From contig DATLAJ010000008.1 of assembly GCA_035527515.1 (NCBI GenBank), forward strand, positions 1 to 8,081: a stretch of DNA of 8,081 bases, read 5' to 3'. Position numbers and translations under genes: made by a program. A model generated the notes under the pieces. That model did no database searches, had not been told where the DNA came from, and saw only the letters and a program-made list of their open reading frames with translations. Source of the DNA: a bacterium. Its GTDB lineage: Bacteria; B130-G9. This document shows, one piece after another, positions 1 to 7,203 of the stretch. Numbering within the stretch: the first letter of the stretch is position 1; each line of letters begins with the position of its first letter.

Positions 1-2
1 GG

Positions 3-311
3 GTTACGCTTCCTAACGGTCGCACATTCTCGCTTCTGTCAGCCGATTCGGTGTTCTTTGATGGTGGCATGGCTGTCCTTGCTGAGTTCCTGAACTACAA
101 GTTCATAAAGGATGACTCAGTCGGCGAGTATCTGATTACTTGCATGATCACAGACAGCAACACGACCAACATCATGAGTTACGGGGTTACCTCGATCAGG
201 CTGACCAACATGGCTTATGTTTTGCCTCCTTCGGCATGGCGGTTCGTGGGTTCAGACAGCGACGCGGCCGTTGGCATCAAGGCAAAGCCGGACCAGATGA
301 TAGCTCATTGA
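3..311 (+). CDS. C-terminal part of an unidentified, probably secreted protein (5' end outside window)
   Basis: The reading frame is open from the left edge (first full codon at base 3) to TGA at 309-311, so only the last 102 residues are visible. The GTG at 51 is probably internal, because coherent protein sequence (VTLPNGRTFSLLSADS) precedes it. The segment is rich in Thr, Ser, Val and aromatic residues and has alternating hydrophobic stretches, for example GEYLITCMITDSNTTNI, which suits a beta-sandwich domain at the end of an extracellular or cell-surface protein. I see no catalytic motif, no membrane segment and no C-terminal sorting signal; the protein simply ends in KPDQMIAH. I do not recognise the family. 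An intrinsic terminator follows 27 bases after the stop, so this is the last gene of its transcript. Coding status is well supported; function is unknown. Confidence 0.7.
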   Translation, partial: VTLPNGRTFSLLSADSVFFDGGMAVLAEFLNYKFIKDDSVGEYLITCMITDSNTTNIMSYGVTSIRLTNMAYVLPPSAWRFVGSDSDAAVGIKAKPDQMIAH

Positions 312-338
312 GTTAAACAGACAGATTAACCTATTGCG

Positions 339-384
339 AAAGGCTGACCCTCGCCTTTGGGGGTCAGCCTTTTTGCGTTTTTTT
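339..384 (+). terminator. Rho-independent terminator after the first gene
   Basis: A perfect 12-bp inverted repeat, AAAGGCTGACCC (339-350) and GGGTCAGCCTTT (361-372), flanks a 10-base loop. It runs into a T-rich tail (TTTTGCGTTTTTTT, ending at 384). Its place just after the first gene's stop and well before priA means it ends the upstream transcript and separates it from priA. Confidence 0.93.
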
Positions 385-522
385 GGCTTAGCTGTATGAT
401 TCATACTGACGCGGTCTCCAAGTAGGTGCTCGCATGGCAATACCGCTTTCGGGTAGCCAGAGCTCTACACTGCACCGGTCGCTGCCACAGCTCATACGAT
501 ATATCTCTCAGAGGCGAGCTTG

Positions 523-2601
523 ATGCCAGAGGCTAAAAAGTACTCGCTCTACGCGGAGGTGGCCCTCGGCGTCGGAGTGAGAAAGTGCTTCACCTATGGA
601 GTCCCGAAGCACCTCCTGAAAGAGGCAAAGATCGGCAAGCGTGCGATTGTCCAGCTGCGGAGCCGTGAGCGAGTTGGCGTGATCGCCCATCTCACCTCGC
701 ACTGTTACCTGAAGTCTGTCAAGGAGATCATATCAATCATCGACCAGCTGCCGATTCTATCTCGAGAGATGATGAGACTGCTCGAATGGGTTGCATCATA
801 CTACGTTGCGCCTCTTGGGACAGTAGTCCAGGCGGCTATGTTGCATGGCCTTGCCGATGTTGATGCGCACGCTGACAAGGCCCCCAAACGCCAATCTAGG
901 GGAACGAGGCGCCCGATGGATATCGTCTCGTCGCTGCCGGCAGGCCTTTGGTCGGGCCTCGATGAGGGCGACGAGGCGATCGAACTCTCGTCTGAACAGC
1001 GCGACGCCCTTACGAGGATAACCGCAGCAATCGACGCTCAAGATACAAGGCCGATTCTGCTGCACGGTGTAACCGGCAGCGGCAAGACCGAGGTCTTTCT
1101 TCGTGCAGCAGAGCACGTCCTGAAAGGCGGCAAGAGGGCGTTGATTCTTGTTCCAGAGATATCGCTGACGCCCGCGTTGCTCGCTCTTTTTGCCCGCAGA
1201 TTCGCCGACAAGGCGGGGGTCTTTCACAGCAAGCTCACCCCCGCACAGCGCCGCGACCAGTGGGAGCTCGCGTATCGAGGCGATGTTGACGTGGTCATCG
1301 GCGTCCGCTCCGCGATATTCGCTCCTCTTAAACGAGTTGGCCTCATTGTTGTCGATGAGGAGCACGAGACGACATATAAGCAGGACCGTGCTCCGTTCTT
1401 CAATGCGAGGGATGTCGCTGTAATGGCGGGGTCAATCTTCAAGTGCTCGGTGGTTCTCTGCGGGGCGACTCCCTCGGTGGGGACTTTCCTCAACAGTTCA
1501 AAGGGGAAGTATCAATATATATTTCTTAGCAAGAGGGTTGACTCCCGTCCGATGGCCGAAGTTTCGGTGATCGACATGCGTAAGGAGGCATTGGAGGGTT
1601 CGGCCATTCTCACCAAGACCGCTCAGGATGCAATGGGAAGGGCGCTTGCAGCCGGCGAGCAGGTTTTGCTGTTCATCAACCGCCGTGGCTTTGCTCCTTT
1701 CTTGACCTGCAAAAGGTGCGGATACGTGTTCCGGTGCGAGCATTGCGACATCACGCTCACCTATCATAGTGCCACAGAGTCAATAGTCTGCCACCTGTGT
1801 GGCCGCCGGCGTCCCGTGCCGACAAGATGCGATGCGTGCCACTCAGAGGAGATCAGGTTCATAGGTTTCGGGACGGAAAAGGTCGAGGAGGAGGCTGCGC
1901 GGCTCTTCCCCGGAGCCAACATCCTGAGAATGGACAGCGACGCCATCACCACGAGGCGCATGTATGAGAGGGCGTTGGCGTCGATTACGAGGGGCGAGGT
2001 CGATATAATCGTTGGCACCCAGATCGTCGCCAAGGGCCATAATTTCCCACACCTGACGCTCGCTATTGTCGTCCTTGCCGACACGATCCTGAACCTACCA
2101 GATTTCCGAGCCGCCGAGCGAACATTCCAGCTGCTAACGCAGGTGAGCGGTCGCCCGGGCAGACATGGCAAGCAGGGGAAAGTGTTGCTGCAAACCTACT
2201 CCCCCAACCATTACTCAATCAAAGCGGCGGCGGCGCAGGATTACCTCACATTCTTCAAGCAGGAAATTGAGTTTAGGCGCAGGTTGGGCTTGCCGCCCGT
2301 GACGAGGTTGGCCTCGCTGATTATCTCGGGCCGGGACTTTGAGAAAACGCGTTCGACTGCCGAGCGGTTGGGGGACGTTTTGCGGCAAGGCCGGGCAGAG
2401 GATATCCACATCTTGGGGCCAGCGGAGGCGCCGATCGCGAAGCTGAAGGACAGGTATAGGTTTCAGGCTTTTGTGCGTTCATACAGCTCTTCGCGGCTGC
2501 ACAGCTTCCTTGCCAGTAAGCTCGAGGAAACAAAGCAGGCCAAGATTAAGCCATCTGACGTTCGGATAGTGGTCAATGTTGACCCTGTGTCAATGTTGTG
2601 A
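523..2601 (+). CDS. priA: Primosomal protein N' / replication restart helicase PriA
   Basis: PriA is a superfamily 2 3'-to-5' DNA helicase that recognises stalled forks and D-loops and reloads the replicative helicase. The 692-residue protein (E. coli PriA is 732) opens with the 3'-end-binding domain (about 6-105, FTYGVP then KRAIVQLRSR). Next come Walker A GVTGSGKT (182-189), Walker B DEEH (278-281) and motif III GATPS (314-318). Eight cysteines arranged as CxxC pairs (396/399, 405/408, 423/426, 436/439) would bind two zinc ions. Helicase motif V is GTQIVAKGHNFP (498-509) and the PDFRAAER block lies at 526-533. Motif VI reads QVSGRPGR (540-547), where Pro replaces the usual Ala of GRAGR. ATG 523 was chosen over the adjacent TTG 520 because GAGG at 511-514 lies 8 bases upstream. 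The gene stands alone between the upstream terminator and the promoter of the next gene. Confidence 0.97.
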   Translation: MPEAKKYSLYAEVALGVGVRKCFTYGVPKHLLKEAKIGKRAIVQLRSRERVGVIAHLTSHCYLKSVKEIISIIDQLPILSREMMRLLEWVASYYVAPLGTVVQAAMLHGLADVDAHADKAPKRQSRGTRRPMDIVSSLPAGLWSGLDEGDEAIELSSEQRDALTRITAAIDAQDTRPILLHGVTGSGKTEVFLRAAEHVLKGGKRALILVPEISLTPALLALFARRFADKAGVFHSKLTPAQRRDQWELAYRGDVDVVIGVRSAIFAPLKRVGLIVVDEEHETTYKQDRAPFFNARDVAVMAGSIFKCSVVLCGATPSVGTFLNSSKGKYQYIFLSKRVDSRPMAEVSVIDMRKEALEGSAILTKTAQDAMGRALAAGEQVLLFINRRGFAPFLTCKRCGYVFRCEHCDITLTYHSATESIVCHLCGRRRPVPTRCDACHSEEIRFIGFGTEKVEEEAARLFPGANILRMDSDAITTRRMYERALASITRGEVDIIVGTQIVAKGHNFPHLTLAIVVLADTILNLPDFRAAERTFQLLTQVSGRPGRHGKQGKVLLQTYSPNHYSIKAAAAQDYLTFFKQEIEFRRRLGLPPVTRLASLIISGRDFEKTRSTAERLGDVLRQGRAEDIHILGPAEAPIAKLKDRYRFQAFVRSYSSSRLHSFLASKLEETKQAKIKPSDVRIVVNVDPVSML

Positions 2602-2742
2602 GGCGCCAAGCGTGGCGCAAGTAACGTAGAAACTAACCGGGACGCCATCCGCGGTCTCGCTATCCGCCACCTGCGACGTGTTGGCCAGAGGCGCGACGTT
2701 CCACTCCGGACTTTGGATGTTTGATACAAGAGAGCGCTTGAC
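2590..2742 (-). pseudogene. Possible degraded coding remnant antisense to the priA tail
   Basis: Read on the minus strand, a frame ending at TGA (2590-2592) gives about 50 residues with a natural-looking composition, including SPEWNVAPLANTSQVADSE and ADGVPVSFYVTC. Its codons favour G or C in the third position (about 31 of 43 by hand count). The frame stays open further upstream into the barrel gene on the other strand, but that part does not look protein-like. The only start inside it is a GTG that would leave about 27 residues. It overlaps the last 12 bases of priA tail to tail. I do not recognise the sequence. It may be the relic of a gene whose 5' part is gone, or a chance open frame; the evidence is weak. 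Confidence 0.25.
2603..2618 (+). other. Short inverted repeat just after priA stop
   Basis: GCGCCA (2603-2608) and TGGCGC (2613-2618) form a 6-bp stem with a 4-base AGCG loop, starting 1 base after the priA stop codon. There is no T-run after it, so it does not qualify as an intrinsic terminator. It could act as a weak 3'-end hairpin for priA mRNA or be a chance palindrome. Confidence 0.3.
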
Positions 2743-2766
2743 ATCCCAGACACGCCTTATTATAAA
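2738..2766 (+). promoter_or_regulatory. Sigma-70-type promoter for the beta-barrel gene
   Basis: The -35 box TTGACA (2738-2743) matches the consensus fully. It is followed after 17 bases by the -10 box TATAAA (2761-2766, five of six consensus bases). Transcription would begin near 2773, leaving a leader of about 70 bases before ATG 2844. Box identity, exact spacing and position upstream of a coding start make this the best promoter in the window. Confidence 0.65.
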
Positions 2767-2830
2767 GACAGCAATGATTACAAGAGGGCCAGGTCGCTCT
2801 CCATGAATGCTATCAATCTTTGGTTTCGCC

Positions 2831-2835
2831 GGAGG
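2831..2835 (+). promoter_or_regulatory. Ribosome binding site that fixes the barrel gene start
   Basis: GGAGG at 2831-2835 is a full Shine-Dalgarno core. It lies 8 bases before ATG 2844 but only 2 bases before ATG 2838, and it is downstream of the TTG at 2820. This selects 2844 as the start. Confidence 0.75.
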
Positions 2836-2843
2836 TAATGCGA

Positions 2844-3593
2844 ATGAGAAGCGGTTTTTATGTAGGTTTGCTGTTGAGCCTGTTGCTCGTCAACCTCGCG
2901 TTTTCGGAGGATACTTCGGGCAAGTTCGGGGTCAGTGTAGAGGGAGGTTGTTACTTCCCGGAGATGAGCCAATTGGATGATAACTTCATCTATGGCGGCT
3001 CGTTTTCCTATCATTTCTACCCCTGGCTATTTGCTGAGCTTAGGGCTGCGAGGTATCGTGAACACATTCCGGAGTTCACGAAGGTTGAATACAGAAAGAC
3101 TTATTACACATATATCTACAGTGGCGAGAAGTATCCAGCAGGGCATAGCTCCAGCGAGACGCAGGTGGACTATGACCACATCAAAACCAAAATAGTGCCA
3201 GTCGATTTAAATGTGGGTTTCTCATTCCTGACTGAGCAGAAGATCAACCCCTACATTTCGTTTGGGCCTACGTTTTTCTCGGCTCGAATCGACGAGCTTC
3301 CGGAAATGAACGATGTCGCTTGGGGTGTCAACGGCGGCTTGGGAGCGGAGTTTTTTGTTGCCAAGCTGTTCGACAATAGAGCGGACCTCTCGCTTGTTAC
3401 TGACCTGCGCTACCGTTGGGGCAAGGCAAATTTTGGACTTGGGTACACATCAATGTCGGTCAGTTACTTCTCGGAAAGCGAGGACTTGAAGCTCAAGACG
3501 AACAAGTATCGGACGACCGAGCTTAAGGACCTGTCCAACGACATTGACCTTGGGGGCTTCAGCGCTGCTTTGGGCGTCAAGATATACTTCTAG
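2844..3593 (+). CDS. Outer-membrane beta-barrel-like protein with signal peptide
   Basis: The 249-residue protein begins MRSGFYVGLLLSLLLVNLAFS, a Sec signal peptide likely cleaved before EDTSG. The mature part has a repeated amphipathic strand pattern with many Tyr, Phe and Trp residues and Gly turns, for example FGVSVEGGCYF, GGSFSYHFYPWLFAELRAARY, PYISFGPTFFSARI and GGLGAEFF. It ends in AALGVKIYF, with the terminal aromatic residue typical of proteins inserted by the BAM complex. Size and pattern fit small OmpW/OmpX/OmpA-type barrels (8 to 10 strands), but I see no signature for one named family. Hydrophilic stretches around residues 70-105 and 205-235 could be long extracellular loops. The start rests on the GGAGG at 2831. 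The gene has its own promoter upstream and is followed after 135 bases by the S41-like gene on the same strand. Ligand or role is unknown. Confidence 0.8.
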   Translation: MRSGFYVGLLLSLLLVNLAFSEDTSGKFGVSVEGGCYFPEMSQLDDNFIYGGSFSYHFYPWLFAELRAARYREHIPEFTKVEYRKTYYTYIYSGEKYPAGHSSSETQVDYDHIKTKIVPVDLNVGFSFLTEQKINPYISFGPTFFSARIDELPEMNDVAWGVNGGLGAEFFVAKLFDNRADLSLVTDLRYRWGKANFGLGYTSMSVSYFSESEDLKLKTNKYRTTELKDLSNDIDLGGFSAALGVKIYF

Positions 3594-3666
3594 CCCGAGG
3601 ACTTGGGTCCGTAACGGGGGCACGCAGCCGACGTGGGCGCCGCCGATAGCTGTTCATACGGCCTGG

Positions 3667-3682
3667 TCAGCTCAACAGCTGA
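3667..3682 (+). other. Short hairpin between barrel gene and S41-like gene
   Basis: TCAGCT (3667-3672) and AGCTGA (3677-3682) form a 6-bp stem with a CAAC loop in the 135-base gap. No T-tract follows and I see no convincing promoter in the gap, so the two genes may be cotranscribed with this hairpin between them. It could also be chance. Confidence 0.25.
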
Positions 3683-3728
3683 AACCTTCCTCGTATGAAG
3701 ACCGTTTTATCTCGCATCGGGGGGATTG

Positions 3729-4913
3729 ATGCGAGCTAAGCGATTCGTCCCGTGGGCCTGTGCGCTTTTTACGGTGTTCGCCGCAGCGGCGCTTTGCCTA
3801 TCGCAGCAAGATTATGGGCCCAACAAAACTAAAGAGCTAGAGGCTTATTTCCCCTACCTATCAACGCTCGTCCAAACGCTTCGCGCCATAGACGACTTCT
3901 ACGTTGACGAGGTGGACATGGGCAAGTTGCTGAGGCATGGGACCCAGCGCCTCGTCTCGAGCCTCGATTCTCGCTCGACAGTTCAGTTTGCGGACGAGGA
4001 GTACAAACGGCGGGCGGACCTTGGGTTGAACGTTATGTCCAAAGAGGGCCTTTTCGTGGTGGTCTCTCGAGAGCTCAGCTCACCGTCGGATGGCTCTGAT
4101 ATACTACCCGGCGATAGAATCGTGGCAATCAATGAGCACCCCGTTTACGATCTGACGCTTGACGAGCTTCGACAAGACCTGCGCGGCAAGCCTAAGACCG
4201 AAGTAACGTTGATAGTGTATGGTCCAGACGATTTCAACCCTAAAAAAGTGAAGCTGCACCGAGCGATGTACGTCTCGGAACCTGCGAACTTCGTGGCCGG
4301 CGAGGACGGAGTGCTCTGTTTCAAGATCAGGAGGTTTGCTGATGGCGTGTCCGAGACATTCAAGAGAGGTCTGGCCAGTATAGGGTCCTCTCGCCTGAGG
4401 GGGATAATAATCGACGTGCGGGACAACATCGGCGGCTCGATCGGGGAAGTTACAAGTATCTTAAGCCGTTTTGAGAGCTCCAGACCGCTTTTTTTGCGCT
4501 CGACCATAAGTGCGACAAAGGAGGTGGCAAGGGATAGCAGCGTGATCCTGATGCCGAAGACCGTGCCTGTTGTGGTCATAGTCAACGAGCGCACAGTTGG
4601 CGAGGCGGAGGTCTTGGCCGCGAGTTTGCGTGGTCACAGGATAGCGAAGCTCGTGGGCGAGAAGACCTTTGGCTTCGCGCTCGGCACAGATTGCATCTCG
4701 ACTACTGACGGCACGAGGGTAGTTCTATCAACCTGCAAGTACGAGGGACCCTTTGGCCAAAAGCTGCACAAAGTAGGTCTCACGCCAGACATCATAGTGC
4801 CGATGGATAGGAGCTCTTCCGAGGACACTCAGCTGGAGAAAGCCAGAGAAACCGTCCTGAACTGGACCCCGATCCAAGAGCCACAGCCCGGAGAAAAGAA
4901 GTCCGCGGCGTAG
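3729..4913 (+). CDS. Exported PDZ/S41-family protein lacking the catalytic triad (probable pseudoprotease)
   Basis: The architecture is that of C-terminal processing peptidases (CtpA/Prc, MEROPS S41). There is a signal peptide (MRAKR plus a hydrophobic stretch to about residue 25), an S41 N-terminal helical region (LVSSLDSRS, usually LDPHS), a PDZ domain (about 105-165, with LPGDRIVAINEHPV) and a peptidase fold (about 190-360). The fold keeps DVRDNIGGS (229-237, family DLRNNPGG), VNERTVGEAE, GEKTFGFA and VGLTPDIIVP. In active members the nucleophile is the middle Ser of SASASE and the base is the Lys of TFGKG, 25 residues later, with a Gln four residues on. Here these positions are Gly291, Phe316 and Thr320, at identical spacing. 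The frame is intact for 394 codons, so the protein is probably made and may bind peptides without cutting them. ATG 3729 is preferred over the adjacent TTG 3726; a G-rich run (3719-3724) is a weak ribosome site. It lies 135 bases after the barrel gene and converges with the kinase gene. Confidence 0.87.
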   Translation: MRAKRFVPWACALFTVFAAAALCLSQQDYGPNKTKELEAYFPYLSTLVQTLRAIDDFYVDEVDMGKLLRHGTQRLVSSLDSRSTVQFADEEYKRRADLGLNVMSKEGLFVVVSRELSSPSDGSDILPGDRIVAINEHPVYDLTLDELRQDLRGKPKTEVTLIVYGPDDFNPKKVKLHRAMYVSEPANFVAGEDGVLCFKIRRFADGVSETFKRGLASIGSSRLRGIIIDVRDNIGGSIGEVTSILSRFESSRPLFLRSTISATKEVARDSSVILMPKTVPVVVIVNERTVGEAEVLAASLRGHRIAKLVGEKTFGFALGTDCISTTDGTRVVLSTCKYEGPFGQKLHKVGLTPDIIVPMDRSSSEDTQLEKARETVLNWTPIQEPQPGEKKSAA

Positions 4914-4935
4914 CCCCCGCACCGATTGAGCGCTG

Positions 4936-4975
4936 CCGAGCCCTCGCCGCCGGCATTAGGGCTGGGCGAGCTCGG
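4936..4975. other. GC-rich hairpin between convergent genes
   Basis: CCGAG (4936-4940) plus CTCGCC (4943-4948) can pair with GGCGAGCTCGG (4965-4975), giving an 11-bp stem with a 2-base bulge and a 16-base loop. It lies 22 bases after the S41-like stop, in the gap between two convergent genes, which is where a terminator is expected. Neither side has a T-run, so it is not a classic intrinsic terminator. The rest of the gap (4914-5145) shows nothing I can assign. Confidence 0.4.
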
Positions 4976-5145
4976 ACCCCTCGCCGCTGCCTATTCCCAA
5001 TGACAAGATTTAGCCCGGATAATTCAGAGATGTCGCCCCTTCCAGATGCCGGACAGCCTCTTCCAGAAAGCTCCGCCCTACACCATATTGCCCACCCCTG
5101 GCGCAAACTCTCGCGAAGATGCGGCCTGAGGGCAGCCACGAACGC

Positions 5146-7203
5146 TTACGAATCGGCGTCCGTTGTGCCGAAGCGAGAAGATGTAGCCGGCTGGCTTGCC
5201 AAGAGCTTCGCGCTCGCTCCATCGCTGGGATTCCTCTTGTCAAGCAGCTCTCTCAACAGCGAGAGCAGCTGCTCCATTTTGTAGGGCTTCTTGATGAACC
5301 CTGCAACGCCCTGCTTGGTGGCCTTGGCCACGAGCTGCTCGTTTCCGTAGCCTGAGGTCAACACGACGAGAACGGAATCGTCGATCTGCTTGAGCCGTCC
5401 GTGCGTCTCGATGCCATCCATGCCGGGCATCCGAAGGTCCATGAGCACCGCGTCTATGTCATCCTTGCGTTGGCGATAGAGCTCAATTGCAGAGGCTCCG
5501 TCGTTCGCATTCACCACCTCATATCCCCATAAAGCTAGCATCTGCGACACTGACTCTCGAACCCCATCCTTATCGTCCACGACCAGAATGCGCTCGGAGC
5601 CGCACAGCGACTCGAGGCTGGGTTCATCTGACTCAAATTGTTCGCGCTCCCGCGAAGACGGCATATATATGGAGAATCGTGCGCCCTTACCTAACTCTGA
5701 GCTTACCTCAATCCCCCCGTTGTGCCTCTCAACTATACGCCGGACGACCAAGAGACCGAGACCTGTTCCGCCATTGGCGTCCTTTGTGGTGAAGACCGGC
5801 TCGAATATCTTGCCCAGCGCGCCCTTGTCGATGCCCACACCGGTGTCGCTGACCGCAATGCGGACGTAATCTCCCGTTTGGATACCCAGCTTCTGACATC
5901 GTTCTCTGTCCGTCATGCTCACGTTCTCGGTTGAGAACGAGAGCGTTCCCCCATTCGGCATAGCGTCCCTGGCGTTCAGAGCCAGATTTAGTATTATCTG
6001 GGCCACCTGATTTCGGTCAGCCAAGATGTGCTTGATGTTGGGCTCAAGGTTGAACTCTATTGAGACCGAGTCCCCGATGGAGAGGCTAAGAAGGTTGACA
6101 ATGTCATTGATAACGCTGTTTAGCTCCACAGTCTTTGATTCCGAGCGGGCGGCCCTCGCAAACGACAGGAGCTGGCTCGCCAGATGAGCTCCGCTCTCCG
6201 CACTGCTCTGGATACTCTGCGCCTGCCTCCTGAGCATGCTATCGTTTGGTATCTCCATGTTGATCATCTGGGAAGCCAGAACGATCGTGGCCAGCATGTT
6301 GTTGAAATCGTGCACTACCCCGGCCGTCAGCTCCCCGATGCTCGCCATCTTCTGTGCCTGCACCAGCTGTTCTTCAATCTGTTTCATTCCAGTCATGTCA
6401 GATACAAAAAGTCTTGTTTTGACGATGCCATGACCCGGGCATCGTATGGCCGCTGCCCTAACGTGCACGGTCAACTGTCCGCCCTGTTTCGTCAAAAACG
6501 TTGCCTCGACGCTCGGCGCCGCACCGCTCTGGGACTGCGTCAAACAGTCGGCTATCCTCCCTCGCCCGGTCTCAGGGGCGATATCCTCAATGTGCGCGCC
6601 TAGAAGCTCGTCGTTGCCGTAACCCAATAGCGAAAGCGCTGCCCCGTTTGCGTGCAACACTTTCCCCCCAGGGGCAAGGTCAATCATCGCAAGAGGTGAA
6701 TCCTCAAGCGCGCATCTGAGGTCTTCTGCGCTCTCATGCAGCTTGGCGGCGTGAACTGGAAGGGACTCTCGCATCCGCGCAAGCTCGACAGCATTCCGCA
6801 TACTTTGAGGCAGAAGCCTCAAGGCCGCCAAGTCCATGCTCTTCAGAAAGAAACCTGTCGCGCCGCCCTCGATGGCCCGAACGGCAAGCGCTGGCTCCGA
6901 AGTCATCGCGACTAGGGGGATGTGCGGTCGGCTGTCTTTGATCAGGGCAATCAGCTCGCTGCCGTTGGTGCTCAAAAGGTCGAGATCAAGCAGGACACAG
7001 TCAAACTCGGAGTCCTTGATCTGCGCTAGGCACTGCGCCTCAGTTTGGGCAGTCGCGACGTTTATGGTTTCAGAGGCCTGATTGACAGTTTGCGCGATTG
7101 AATCCGCCAGCAGAGGGTCGGTCTCGACAATAAGAACGCTTCTGATCTTCTCGTCGGGGAGAGACTTCAAACTGGCCAGACCTTCGCGATCAGTTACTGT
7201 CAT
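5146..7203 (-). CDS. Hybrid sensor histidine kinase, REC-PAS-HisKA-HATPase_c-REC
   Basis: This 685-residue protein has no membrane segment or signal peptide, so it is likely cytoplasmic. Domains in order: an N-terminal receiver (about 21-125, phosphoacceptor Asp73, Lys121), PAS (about 161-271), and HisKA with GELTAGVVHDFNN (His298 is the phosphorylation site). The HATPase domain has N-box NLALNARDAM (Asn410), G1 SDTGVGI (Asp453), FEPVFTTK (467-474) and GGTGLGL (478-484). The C-terminal receiver has RILVVDD (538-544), MDLRMPG with Asp589, Thr616 and Lys639, and a 25-residue Ser/Ala-rich tail follows. The HDFNN box is typical of NtrB-like hybrid kinases. The first receiver's acidic pair reads Glu27-Thr28 instead of Asp-Asp, so metal binding may be weakened. 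ATG 7203 is preferred because GGGAAGGG lies just upstream; ATG 7221 (six residues longer) has no ribosome site. No response regulator gene is adjacent, so the output partner is elsewhere. Confidence 0.95.
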   Translation of the reverse strand: MTVTDREGLASLKSLPDEKIRSVLIVETDPLLADSIAQTVNQASETINVATAQTEAQCLAQIKDSEFDCVLLDLDLLSTNGSELIALIKDSRPHIPLVAMTSEPALAVRAIEGGATGFFLKSMDLAALRLLPQSMRNAVELARMRESLPVHAAKLHESAEDLRCALEDSPLAMIDLAPGGKVLHANGAALSLLGYGNDELLGAHIEDIAPETGRGRIADCLTQSQSGAAPSVEATFLTKQGGQLTVHVRAAAIRCPGHGIVKTRLFVSDMTGMKQIEEQLVQAQKMASIGELTAGVVHDFNNMLATIVLASQMINMEIPNDSMLRRQAQSIQSSAESGAHLASQLLSFARAARSESKTVELNSVINDIVNLLSLSIGDSVSIEFNLEPNIKHILADRNQVAQIILNLALNARDAMPNGGTLSFSTENVSMTDRERCQKLGIQTGDYVRIAVSDTGVGIDKGALGKIFEPVFTTKDANGGTGLGLLVVRRIVERHNGGIEVSSELGKGARFSIYMPSSREREQFESDEPSLESLCGSERILVVDDKDGVRESVSQMLALWGYEVVNANDGASAIELYRQRKDDIDAVLMDLRMPGMDGIETHGRLKQIDDSVLVVLTSGYGNEQLVAKATKQGVAGFIKKPYKMEQLLSLLRELLDKRNPSDGASAKLLASQPATSSRFGTTDADS

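Noticed and set aside
491-506. TACGAT/GATATAT as a -10 box for priA
   Set aside because: No acceptable -35 hexamer lies 16-18 bases upstream, so I do not annotate a promoter there.
796-1365. A 189-codon minus-strand ORF inside priA
   Set aside because: It lies wholly antisense to well-conserved PriA helicase motifs, and its translation is rich in Arg, Cys and Ser with no recognisable motif. It is a shadow of priA codon bias.
4145-4594. A 149-codon minus-strand ORF inside the S41-like gene
   Set aside because: It is antisense to the conserved PDZ and S41 regions, has a low-complexity Ser/Leu/Arg composition and shows no ribosome site.
4914-5145. Possible small genes in the gap between the convergent S41-like and kinase genes
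   Set aside because: Frames here (for example plus-strand 5000-5284 and minus-strand 5010-5243) run into the conserved kinase receiver on the wrong frame or strand, and their translations look random.
6184-6603. A 139-codon plus-strand ORF antisense to the kinase PAS and HisKA regions
   Set aside because: The opposite strand carries clear PAS and HDFNN kinase motifs; this frame has a composition typical of antisense shadows.
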